Assembly (NCBI GenBank): GCA_037176705.1 | Contig: JBAWUJ010000111.1 | Location: 124,001 to 188,000 of the forward strand | DNA length: 64,000 bases | Direction: 5' to 3' | Source of the DNA: Molossus alvarezi | Taxonomy: Eukaryota > Chordata > Mammalia > Chiroptera > Molossidae | Shown: one piece after another, positions 45,143 through 56,578 of the stretch | Layout: every line of letters begins with the position of its first letter | Position numbering within the stretch: the stretch's first letter is position 1 | Position numbers and translations under genes: made by a program | Notes under the pieces: model-generated | What the model saw: only the letters and a program-made list of their open reading frames with translations | What the model was told of the DNA's origin: nothing | The model's database searches: none

Positions 45143-48100
45143 GTCCTGACGGCCCATCCCCCTGTGCGCCGACCCGGCCAGCTGTCAACCTCCTCTGTGC
45201 GGAGCTTATCACAGCCGCCACCGGGCAGGTGCTGCGCGATTGCCACACGTCACAGTGAGGCCAGCCGGATCGCATCGCATCACATCGCATCGCATCGCAT
45301 CCTGACTAACGGGGCCACGGAGACGCGTGGCCCAGCGCTCGGGAGCCCGGGCTCGTGGTCGATTCACGGCAGCGGGAGGGTGCTTGGGACACTTGTCTTC
45401 TCTCCTCTGTTCTCTGCTTCTCTCTCTCTCTCGCTCGCTCTCTCTCTCTGTGTCTCTCTCTCCCGCCCCGCCCCCGTCTCCCTCTCCTCCTCTCTCTCAC
45501 CCCCCTAGTCTCATAGAGCTCTCCTGTCTTGCAGGACAGGGAATTTCGCGGAGTCGTGGAAGGGACTGCTCCCCTAGGCCCCTCCTGTGCCGAGGAAGGT
45601 CAGGCGGGCAAGCGGATCCCCGGGCGGATTTGGGGATTTCCTCGGAGCGAGGAGGCAGCTTCTCTGTGCGATCTCGGTTCCGGCGGAGGACACCTGCTGC
45701 GGGCAGCGAAGCCGGACCCCGGTGGCCTGGGGTTTGGGCCGGCGCCGCCGGTACGTCAACCATCCACAGGAGTGGAAACGGTCCTGGTGCACACTGCAAC
45801 TGTTTTCAGAGAGGTAGGGACTGTCGTGTCTTAGGTCAAATAAGTACTTTTGAAACATAAGTCCATCAAATCAACGTGTTCATAGTTATTGCCTGATCCG
45901 CCCGCGCCCGCCCAGCCCCCAGCACACCAGGCCAACCCCAGCCGGCCTCGCCCCCCCCACCCTGACACACACACACACGCACCCCCACGGACACGCACAC
46001 CGCCCCGCCCCCACACACACACACTGACACAGCAGCGCCCAGTCACGGCCCGTTAGAGATCCGGTCCACTGGTGGACCCGGTCGCTGTCCGTTGCAGCGG
46101 CCAAGTCCGGTGCCGGGCAACCTGTCTCTCCGGTCGCCCAGGCAACCGGCGCGGTCTCGCGTCCCCCGCAAGTCGTCCTCGCTCGTTCGGTGCCTCGATC
46201 GCGTGACCGCGGTTCTGCGGGCAGACCCGGAAGCGGGCCGGAGAGAGGCACACACGCACAGACACTCCCTCCCTCCCTCGCACACAGACACACACGGGCC
46301 TCCACACCTCCCTCGCTCCCTCCCCCCCTCCCCCCCTTGGCCTCTGGCCAAATACAAATACAGAATCAGTCAATAAAACATTTCAATATCGCCGTGCTCT
46401 CGTCCTGTTCACGGGCTTTGCGTCAGTCTGCGGCGGCGGCGGCCCGGGCAGAGACCCTGAGAGGGCCGAGGAGATCTCCCCCTCCCTTTTGACCTGGAGA
46501 ATGTTCAGTGGGCTGGCGAGGGAAGAGCGGCTGCCAGCCGCCGAGCCGGCCCGCGCGGTTTGTTTCTCACGGAAGGCTTCCGGGCCCGTGAGGAGGGAGA
46601 CGATCTGGTGGGAGACCTAAGAGTGTAGTGAGACATCAGGAGGGATACCTCGACTGGGAACATCCTCCCTGAGGAGCAAGGGTTTCCCTTCCCACCCCGG
46701 GCCCCCACCCAGCTCAGGATCCCAGTACCAGGAAGAGACGTCCCCATCCCTTGTGGCTGTGCAAACCACCGGGGATCGAGGTCCAGGCTGAGGCTGCCGG
46801 GGTCCCAGGCAGTTCCTTTGAAAGGGCCTGCCCACGCACGGAGCTCCGGGGACCCTCTTTCTGCGGGCTGCAGAGTGGGGGTGGGTGGCAGGGAGGGACA
46901 GCGGCAGCTTGAAAGGCACCAGAGACATCCCTGGGAAGAACTGAGTCAGTCCTTTGGCATTGGGGTGAGAGCTGGAGGGGCAGCTTTGTCCCAGGCACAC
47001 GTGCTGGTGGAGGCTGCTGTTCCATGGGTGAGCCCTTCCCTGGCGGGGCAGGCAGCCCGGTGGGCGGGCGCGCACCGTCCCTGGGACTCTGGTGACCTAG
47101 CACCCACTGTCTGGGCCACCCTGGTGATTGCCTGAGGCCCCGCCCCACGGCACATTCAGGCCCACCCAAGCGGTGTCCATTGATTTTTCCCTAGGATTGG
47201 CCTGTCTTGGCTCCCGCTTCACGAGGTCCTAAATTCTCTGAAACCAACAACACCTGGCCTCAGCGAGCCCCATACCTCCTCTGGCTCACTGGCCCCAGGC
47301 CTGGCAGTAGTAGCAGCCAGCGTTGGGCCCCAGCTTGACATTGCCTAGGCACCTCCAAGACCAGCACAGAAGGCAGCCATGTGTAGATCGCTTTGTAGCT
47401 TATGTCTGGTGGCCCCGGGGAGAACACACAGGGGCAGTGGCTGACCTCGCCCCGGAGCCAGCCTAGAAGAGTTGGCCTTTCCTTTGCTCCTTTTCCCTTC
47501 AGAATATTACAATGGCATCCTCAGTACCTGGAGGTGGGTCTTTGTGCTTCTTTCTCAATAGGCTGTACGTATGTGTTCTTTTTCTTGCTTCTCTCTTTCC
47601 TCCCTCCCTCCCTCCCTCTCTGGCTAGAGCCCTTTGGGGCTCAGGGCAAGACTGAGGAAGTTGTACAGAGAGCTCCCACATGCCCACGGCCCTGTAGTCC
47701 CTGCTCTTTCTTCCCCAAGTCACACACGGGCAGGCACGCAGGCACCCAATGCGTGAATTTTCTGAGGCCCAGAGGCCTGCTGCAGAACTTAGGATGAAAA
47801 CCCTACCCTGCTCTTTTCCAGAAAGACAGGCATGGGCCTAAGCAAGGTGGCCTGGCCTGGGCTGGGCCTGGGGAGTGGGGGTGGGGTTAGGGGGTGGGAA
47901 GGGAAGGCCAGGGCCACTTATTCCAAGCGAACAGCAATGGCTTGATTCAAATGCAGAGAGCCTGGGACTTTGCCTGAGGCTTCTACAACTCCCCCACACT
48001 TAGGCCACTGATTCCAAGCTGCAGGAAGGGAGCAGGGTCAGTCTGGAGCTGAAAGAGTTCGCCTCCATGTGCCAAAGCCGAAAACTGCCCTCCAGCCTCT

Positions 48101-49886
48101 GAGAAAGGGCAGGGTGTGGGTGGGGGTGAGGTGGCGGTTGGGTGGTGGTGGTGGTGGTGGTGAGCGGTGGCGGTTTAGGGGTGCAAGTGCAGGGCATCCA
48201 AGGAGAAGTTAAAGAGTCCATCTCGGAGTCATAGATTCCCCAGGCCAAACGCCGGTGTGGAGTGATGAGGGTCCAGGGAGGCCTGGTAGGGGATGAATGG
48301 ACTCAGTAACCCTGTGTCTCGGTAACAACAAGCACACTCGTACTGAAACACTGTGCTCCAGCTGACGATTTTGGTAACTCACCTTTAGGTACCCTTCACA
48401 TGGATGGATGGAGAGATGGTTGGGTGGGTGGGTGGATGGATGGATGGTGAGCACTGAACTGGACAGACAGGACACACCGATCCTCCCTCCGACCACCGAT
48501 TTCCAAGGGTAGGTCCGGGCCTAGGACATGGGCAACCCCCCATCAAGTGAATTTAGTTAACACCTTTGTAATTTGGACCATCAGTGAGTTTAGTGTAGGT
48601 CTCTGGGTCTGTGAGGCCACTACACAGGCCTCCCCTGAGCTCGCCTGTGTTCCTATGTGTATGTGGCCCCTGCTACGCGCACACGCGCGCACACACACGG
48701 TACTCTCCTCCGGAGAGCCCTGACTCCTAAGTCGTGATCCAGGGGTTGTTTGAAACATCACCCCAAAGGAGTGGACCCCAGGAGGGGGATGTGAACATAT
48801 GTCCTAGATGCCAGTGAACTGTGTGTTCTTAAAAGGGTTCAGATCTGAGGTCGTAGGTGATGTTTATATTTACTACCCTGCAATGAGAACCTAGAAACAA
48901 GTCAGGACATCAAAAATCCCTCTCTTTGAAAGTCAGGGAGTTCCTGCATGTGTCAGAGAGGGTCCCCTATTTGTCTCCTGGCCTTCCACAGAATTCACCC
49001 CAGGACCTGAGGTGTAATCTTTGAGTCTGATGAGTTTTTTGAGTCATTCTTTGTTGTTGCTGGTGCTGGTGCTGGTGCTGGTGCTGGTGCTGGTGCTGGT
49101 GCGGGTCCTGGTGTTGGTGGTGCTTCTGCTGCAGCTGCTGCTGCCGCTGCTGCCGCTGCTGGTGCTGCTGCTGCTGCTGGTGCTGGTTCTTCAGTTAATC
49201 CTCACCCGAGGGTATTTCCTTGATTTGCAGTTGGACACTGAAATGGCAGGATAATTCTGGGAGAAGAGGAATGGAGAAACCGAGGCAGGAAAGTTAAACA
49301 GAGCCAAAGAGCTTTGCGGGACGTGTTTAGCAGGGCCTTGTCTTGAGAACCAGGCCAACAGACTCTATTTGTCACAGAAGTGTGCAGCAGAGGAGGGGGC
49401 ACGGAAGGGGAGAGGGGGAGAATTCAGACACCACTCATCCTGAAGTTGTTGGGACAGCAGGGAGGGAGGGAGGGAGAGAGGAAGGAGGAAAGAAGAGTGT
49501 AAAGGAATGGACCAAGCAACCAAGCAACCAAGCGACAAAAGAGGCAGGTCCTTCCCAGGAATAGACCAAAGAAAAGGGGAGACTTTTGGAGTCCAACTGC
49601 ACCAGGAATATCTAGGCGAGGAACTCAAACACAAAAACTTCCAGACAGAAGGGGATGTGAGGCAGAAAAGGCTCTTTAGATGAGCTGACAGCCTGCCTGT
49701 GCTTCCTAGGCCAGACGCGTAGGTGGGCTCGCTCCGTTTCCGTAATAAATGTGCATGAGTTCAGGTTGTGCTCCATTCACTTGCACTCACGTTGCAATAA
49801 ATTCACGGAGCGAGCGGAAAGCAGATGTTATGTGCAGTGTCTCCTCCACCTCCTTCCCCATGAGAACACAAAGATCCAGTCTGGGG

Positions 49887-49901
49887 ACAGCCCTCTGCCG
49901 G
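49887..49901 (-). promoter_or_regulatory. Candidate CTCF site, unit 9
   Basis: Motif identical and in the same orientation. T at the flanking variable site, combined with GAAAGCAGATG further upstream. Confidence 0.55.
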
Positions 49902-50836
49902 TGATTCAGGGGATCGTCCAGTCACACCTCTCTGGTGTCTGTGAGCGGCGGTGCAGGTCCCATTTTCATCACAGGCGGCCTTTGAGAGGGAGTGGGAGGG
50001 GGGCAGGGGGTATGGTCAAGTGGGAGGGCAGGAGGGAGCGGGAAGAGGGAACTCTGCAACACCTCATGAGTTTATTCTCTTTGGCTTTCCCCACACACTC
50101 ACTGCTTCAAGAAGCAATGTGGAGTCACACCAAGATTCCCCACGGGAGAACAGGAAGGAGGGGTTGACGGCAGGCAAGTTTCCTTAGTAGGCCTCCTCCT
50201 CGCCCAGCCGCACCACTTGCCCTTGGCAGAGATTCCAGCGCCAGGCAAGGGGAGGAGTGGGGGCGAAAGCTTCACAGTGCCCAAAGGGTAGGGCCCCCGG
50301 CCCATGGGAAGCTGGAGGCAGGCGGGCCGAGCAGTAGAGGGGTGTCCCGTGGAACACATCTGCCGCTTTTCCATCGGACTGGAGCTTGGTGGGTTGTCGG
50401 GGCGGCGGCCCAAACACACGGGTGGAGGGGGGCGCTCGCCTAGGGCGGGACTTTTGGGGGGGTTGCCCCGCCGGTTCGGGGCCCGCCGCCACAGGAGTGG
50501 TTCGCGGTGTCCTGCCAGGAATCCCTCCGTCACCCTCTTCAGTCCACCAAACCCCCTTTTTGTCTGGGAAAAGTGGACATGTGTAAAGAGGAGAAGCAAA
50601 CGGACGACACAGCTCGGAGAGGCCGATTCACGTGGATTTTGTTTCCACGCGACACAGGTGTCAAGAAGGAAGTGTAAGGGATGAGGCCCCCACCTGCATT
50701 TCTCAGACCCGTGAAAGTAGTTTTCATGGCAGGTACTGCCGCGTGTCATTTGCCCCTACCCTGCTCCTACACACCGCCTTCCTTTTCCCCGGGGCGCAGG
50801 TGTGCTGCTAATTGCCACCATTCAGGGCGGCCGCGG

Positions 50837-50860
50837 CCCCGCCCCCTTCGCCCCGCCCCC
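50837..50860. promoter_or_regulatory. Paired GC boxes, unit 9
   Basis: Same two boxes. The upstream GTAAGT is lost in this unit. Confidence 0.6.
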
Positions 50861-53800
50861 GTCCTGACGGCCCATCCCCCTGTGCGCCGACCCGGCCAGC
50901 TGTCAACCTCCTCTGTGCGGAGCTTATCACAGCCGCCACCGGGCAGGTGCTGCGCGATTGCCACACGTCACAGTGAGGCCAGCCGGATCGCATCGCATCA
51001 CATCGCATCGCATCGCATCCTGACTAACGGGGCCACGGAGACGCGTGGCCCAGCGCTCGGGAGCCCGGGCTCGTGGTCGATTCACGGCAGCGGGAGGGTG
51101 CTTGGGACACTTGTCTTCTCTCCTCTGTTCTCTGCTTCTCTCTCTCTCTCGCTCGCTCTCTCTCTCTGTGTCTCTCTCTCCCGCCCCGCCCCCGTCTCCC
51201 TCTCCTCCTCTCTCTCACCCCCCTAGTCTCATAGAGCTCTCCTGTCTTGCAGGACAGGGAATTTCGCGGAGTCGTGGAAGGGACTGCTCCCCTAGGCCCC
51301 TCCTGTGCCGAGGAAGGTCAGGCGGGCAAGCGGATCCCCGGGCGGATTTGGGGATTTCCTCGGAGCGAGGAGGCAGCTTCTCTGTGCGATCTCGGTTCCG
51401 GCGGAGGACACCTGCTGCGGGCAGCGAAGCCGGACCCCGGTGGCCTGGGGTTTGGGCCGGCGCCGCCGGTACGTCAACCATCCACAGGAGTGGAAACGGT
51501 CCTGGTGCACACTGCAACTGTTTTCAGAGAGGTAGGGACTGTCGTGTCTTAGGTCAAATAAGTACTTTTGAAACATAAGTCCATCAAATCAACGTGTTCA
51601 TAGTTATTGCCTGATCCGCCCGCGCCCGCCCAGCCCCCAGCACACCAGGCCAACCCCAGCCGGCCTCGCCCCCCCCACCCTGACACACACACACACGCAC
51701 CCCCACGGACACGCACACCGCCCCGCCCCCACACACACACACTGACACAGCAGCGCCCAGTCACGGCCCGTTAGAGATCCGGTCCACTGGTGGACCCGGT
51801 CGCTGTCCGTTGCAGCGGCCAAGTCCGGTGCCGGGCAACCTGTCTCTCCGGTCGCCCAGGCAACCGGCGCGGTCTCGCGTCCCCCGCAAGTCGTCCTCGC
51901 TCGTTCGGTGCCTCGATCGCGTGACCGCGGTTCTGCGGGCAGACCCGGAAGCGGGCCGGAGAGAGGCACACACGCACAGACACTCCCTCCCTCCCTCGCA
52001 CACAGACACACACGGGCCTCCACACCTCCCTCGCTCCCTCCCCCCCTCCCCCCCTTGGCCTCTGGCCAAATACAAATACAGAATCAGTCAATAAAACATT
52101 TCAATATCGCCGTGCTCTCGTCCTGTTCACGGGCTTTGCGTCAGTCTGCGGCGGCGGCGGCCCGGGCAGAGACCCTGAGAGGGCCGAGGAGATCTCCCCC
52201 TCCCTTTTGACCTGGAGAATGTTCAGTGGGCTGGCGAGGGAAGAGCGGCTGCCAGCCGCCGAGCCGGCCCGCGCGGTTTGTTTCTCACGGAAGGCTTCCG
52301 GGCCCGTGAGGAGGGAGACGATCTGGTGGGAGACCTAAGAGTGTAGTGAGACATCAGGAGGGATACCTCGACTGGGAACATCCTCCCTGAGGAGCAAGGG
52401 TTTCCCTTCCCACCCCGGGCCCCCACCCAGCTCAGGATCCCAGTACCAGGAAGAGACGTCCCCATCCCTTGTGGCTGTGCAAACCACCGGGGATCGAGGT
52501 CCAGGCTGAGGCTGCCGGGGTCCCAGGCAGTTCCTTTGAAAGGGCCTGCCCACGCACGGAGCTCCGGGGACCCTCTTTCTGCGGGCTGCAGAATGGGGGT
52601 GGGTGGCAGGGAGGGACAGCGGCAGCTTGAAAGGCACCAGAGACATCCCTGGGAAGAACTGAGTCAGTCCTTTGGCATTGGGGTGAGAGCTGGAGGGGCA
52701 GCTTTGTCCCAGGCACACGTGCTGGTGGAGGCTGCTGTTCCATGGGTGAGCCCTTCCCTGGCGGGGCAGGCAGCCCGGTGGGCGGGCGCGCACCGTCCCT
52801 GGGACTCTGGTGACCTAGCACCCACTGTCTGGGCCACCCTGGTGATTGCCTGAGGCCCCGCCCCACGGCACATTCAGGCCCACCCAAGCGGTGTCCATTG
52901 ATTTTTCCCTAGGATTGGCCTGTCTTGGCTCCCGCTTCACGAGGTCCTAAATTCTCTGAAACCAACAACACCTGGCCTCAGCGAGCCCCATACCTCCTCT
53001 GGCTCACTGGCCCCAGGCCTGGCAGTAGTAGCAGCCAGCGTTGGGCCCCAGCTTGACATTGCCTAGGCACCTCCAAGACCAGCACAGAAGGCAGCCATGT
53101 GTAGATCGCTTTGTAGCTTATGTCTGGTGGCCCCGGGGAGAACACACAGGGGCAGTGGCTGACCTCGCCCCGGAGCCAGCCTAGAAGAGTTGGCCTTTCC
53201 TTTGCTCCTTTTCCCTTCAGAATATTACAATGGCATCCTCAGTACCTGGAGGTGGGTCTTTGTGCTTCTTTCTCAATAGGCTGTACGTATGTGTTCTTTT
53301 TCTTGCTTCTCTCTTTCCTCCCTCCCTCCCTCCCTCTCTGGCTAGAGCCCTTTGGGGCTCAGGGCAAGACTGAGGAAGTTGTACAGAGAGCTCCCACATG
53401 CCCACGGCCCTGTAGTCCCTGCTCTTTCTTCCCCAAGTCACACACGGGCAGGCACGCAGGCACCCAATGCGTGAATTTTCTGAGGCCCAGAGGCCTGCTG
53501 CAGAACTTAGGATGAAAACCCTACCCTGCTCTTTTCCAGAAAGACAGGCATGGGCCTAAGCAAGGTGGCCTGGCCTGGGCTGGGCCTGGGGAGTGGGGGT
53601 GGGGTTAGGGGGTGGGAAGGGAAGGCCAGGGCCACTTATTCCAAGCGAACAGCAATGGCTTGATTCAAATGCAGAGAGCCTGGGACTTTGCCTGAGGCTT
53701 CTACAACTCCCCCACACTTAGGCCACTGATTCCAAGCTGCAGGAAGGGAGCAGGGTCAGTCTGGAGCTGAAAGAGTTCGCCTCCATGTGCCAAAGCCGAA

Positions 53801-55604
53801 AACTGCCCTCCAGCCTCTGAGAAAGGGCAGGGTGTGGGTGGGGGTGAGGTGGCGGTTGGGTGGTGGTGGTGGTGGTGGTGAGCGGTGGCGGTTTAGGGGT
53901 GCAAGTGCAGGGCATCCAAGGAGAAGTTAAAGAGTCCATCTCGGAGTCATAGATTCCCCAGGCCAAACGCCGGTGTGGAGTGATGAGGGTCCAGGGAGGC
54001 CTGGTAGGGGATGAATGGACTCAGTAACCCTGTGTCTCGGTAACAACAAGCACACTCGTACTGAAACACTGTGCTCCAGCTGACGATTTTGGTAACTCAC
54101 CTTTAGGTACCCTTCACATGGATGGATGGAGAGATGGTTGGGTGGGTGGGTGGATGGATGGATGGTGAGCACTGAACTGGACAGACAGGACACACCGATC
54201 CTCCCTCCGACCACCGATTTCCAAGGGTAGGTCCGGGCCTAGGACATGGGCAACCCCCCATCAAGTGAATTTAGTTAACACCTTTGTAATTTGGACCATC
54301 AGTGAGTTTAGTGTAGGTCTCTGGGTCTGTGAGGCCACTACACAGGCCTCCCCTGAGCTCGCCTGTGTTCCTATGTGTATGTGGCCCCTGCTACGCGCAC
54401 ACGCGCGCACACACACGGTACTCTCCTCCGGAGAGCCCTGACTCCTAAGTCGTGATCCAGGGGTTGTTTGAAACATCACCCCAAAGGAGTGGACCCCAGG
54501 AGGGGGATGTGAACATATGTCCTAGATGCCAGTGAACTGTGTGTTCTTAAAAGGGTTCAGATCTGAGGTCGTAGGTGATGTTTATATTTACTACCCTGCA
54601 ATGAGAACCTAGAAACAAGTCAGGACATCAAAAATCCCTCTCTTTGAAAGTCAGGGAGTTCCTGCATGTGTCAGAGAGGGTCCCCTATTTGTCTCCTGGC
54701 CTTCCACAGAATTCACCCCAGGACCTGAGGTGTAATCTTTGAGTCTGATGAGTTTTTTGAGTCATTCTTTGTTGTTGCTGGTGCTGGTGCTGGTGCTGGT
54801 GCTGGTGCTGGTGCTGGTGCGGGTCCTGGTGTTGGTGGTGCTTCTGCTGCAGCTGCTGCTGCCGCTGCTGCCGCTGCTGGTGCTGCTGCTGCTGCTGGTG
54901 CTGGTTCTTCAGTTAATCCTCACCCGAGGGTATTTCCTTGATTTGCAGTTGGACACTGAAATGGCAGGATAATTCTGGGAGAAGAGGAACGGAGAAACCG
55001 AGGCAGGAAAGTTAAACAGAGCCAAAGAGCTTTGCGGGACGTGTTTAGCAGGGCCTTGTCTTGAGAACCAGGCCAACAGACTCTATTTGTCACAGAAGTG
55101 TGCAGCAGAGGAGGGGGCACGGAAGGGGAGAGGGGGAGAATTCAGACACCACTCATCCTGAAGTTGTTGGGACAGCAGGGAGGGAGGGAGGGAGAGAGGA
55201 AGGAGGAAAGAAGAGTGTAAAGGAATGGACCAAGCAACCAAGCAACCAAGCGACAAAAGAGGCAGGTCCTTCCCAGGAATAGACCAAAGAAAAGGGGAGA
55301 CTTTTGGAGTCCAACTGCACCAGGAATATCTAGGCGAGGAACTCAAACACAAAAACTTCCAGACAGAAGGGGATGTGAGGCAGAAAAGGCTCTTTAGATG
55401 AGCTGACAGCCTGCCTGTGCTTCCTAGGCCAGACGCGTAGGTGGGCTCGCTCCGTTTCCGTAATAAATGTGCATGAGTTCAGGTTGTGCTCCATTCACTT
55501 GCACTCACGTTGCAATAAATTCACGGAGCGAGCGGAAAGCCGATGTTATGTGCAGTGTCTCCTCCACCTCCTTCCCCATGAGAACACAAAGATCCAGTCT
55601 GGGG

Positions 55605-55619
55605 ACAGCCCTCTGCCGG
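55605..55619 (-). promoter_or_regulatory. Candidate CTCF site, unit 10
   Basis: Motif identical and in the same orientation. T at the flanking variable site. Confidence 0.55.
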
Positions 55620-56554
55620 TGATTCAGGGGATCGTCCAGTCACACCTCTCTGGTGTCTGTGAGCGGCGGTGCAGGTCCCATTTTCATCACAGGCGGCCTT
55701 TGAGAGGGAGTGGGAGGGGGGCAGGGGGTATGGTCAAGTGGGAGGGCAGGAGGGAGCGGGAAGAGGGAACTCTGCAACACCTCATGAGTTTATTCTCTTT
55801 GGCTTTCCCCACACACTCACTGCTTCAAGAAGCAATGTGGAGTCACACCAAGATTCCCCACGGGAGAACAGGAAGGAGGGGTTGACGGCAGGCAAGTTTC
55901 CTTAGTAGGCCTCCTCCTCGCCCAGCCGCACCACTTGCCCTTGGCAGAGATTCCAGCGCCAGGCAAGGGGAGGAGTGGGGGCGAAAGCTTCACAGTGCCC
56001 AAAGGGTAGGGCCCCCGGCCCATGGGAAGCTGGAGGCAGGCGGGCCGAGCAGTAGAGGGGTGTCCCGTGGAACACATCTGCCGCTTTTCCATCGGACTGG
56101 AGCTTGGTGGGTTGTCGGGGCGGCGGCCCAAACACACGGGTGGAGGGGGGCGCTCGCCTAGGGCGGGACTTTTGGGGGGGTTGCCCCGCCGGTTCGGGGC
56201 CCGCCGCCACAGGAGTGGTTCGCGGTGTCCTGCCAGGAATCCCTCCGTCACCCTCTTCAGTCCACCAAACCCCCTTTTTGTCTGGGAAAAGTGGACATGT
56301 GTAAAGAGGAGAAGCAAACGGACGACACAGCTCGGAGAGGCCGATTCACGTGGATTTTGTTTCCACGCGACACAGGTGTCAAGAAGTAAGTGTAAGGGAT
56401 GAGGCCCCCACCTGCATTTCTCAGACCCGTGAAAGTAGTTTTCATGGCAGGTACTGCCGCGTGTCATTTGCCCCTACCCTGCTCCTACACACCGCCTTCC
56501 TTTTCCCCGGGGCGCAGGTGTGCTGCTAATTGCCACCATTCAGGGCGGCCGCGG

Positions 56555-56578
56555 CCCCGCCCCCTTCGCCCCGCCCCC
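56555..56578. promoter_or_regulatory. Paired GC boxes, unit 10
   Basis: Same two boxes and adjacent NotI site. Confidence 0.6.

Larger units (their letters stand above)
40047..45768 (+). repeat. Macrosatellite unit 8 (5722 bp)
   Basis: Eight CTGGTG copies (43336-43383). It has the complete short-form cluster (GAGGCAC, GGCCGCTG and CAAAGAG), identical to unit 1 there and one base shorter than unit 4. It has GC rather than TT in the polypyrimidine tract, C-type C-run, TCTCGGCGTC, GAAAGCAGATG, CCAGGCTGG and an intact GTAAGT. Confidence 0.97.
45769..51486 (+). repeat. Macrosatellite unit 9 (5718 bp)
   Basis: Seven CTGGTG copies (49060-49101). It shares GAGGAATGGAG (T at 49272) with unit 5 only, and GGAAGT in place of GTAAGT (G at 50669) with units 5 and 11. 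It has a unique combination upstream of the CTCF-type motif, GAAAGCAGATG together with CCAGTCTGG, which suggests a mosaic. TCTCGGAGTC also differs from unit 5. Confidence 0.97.
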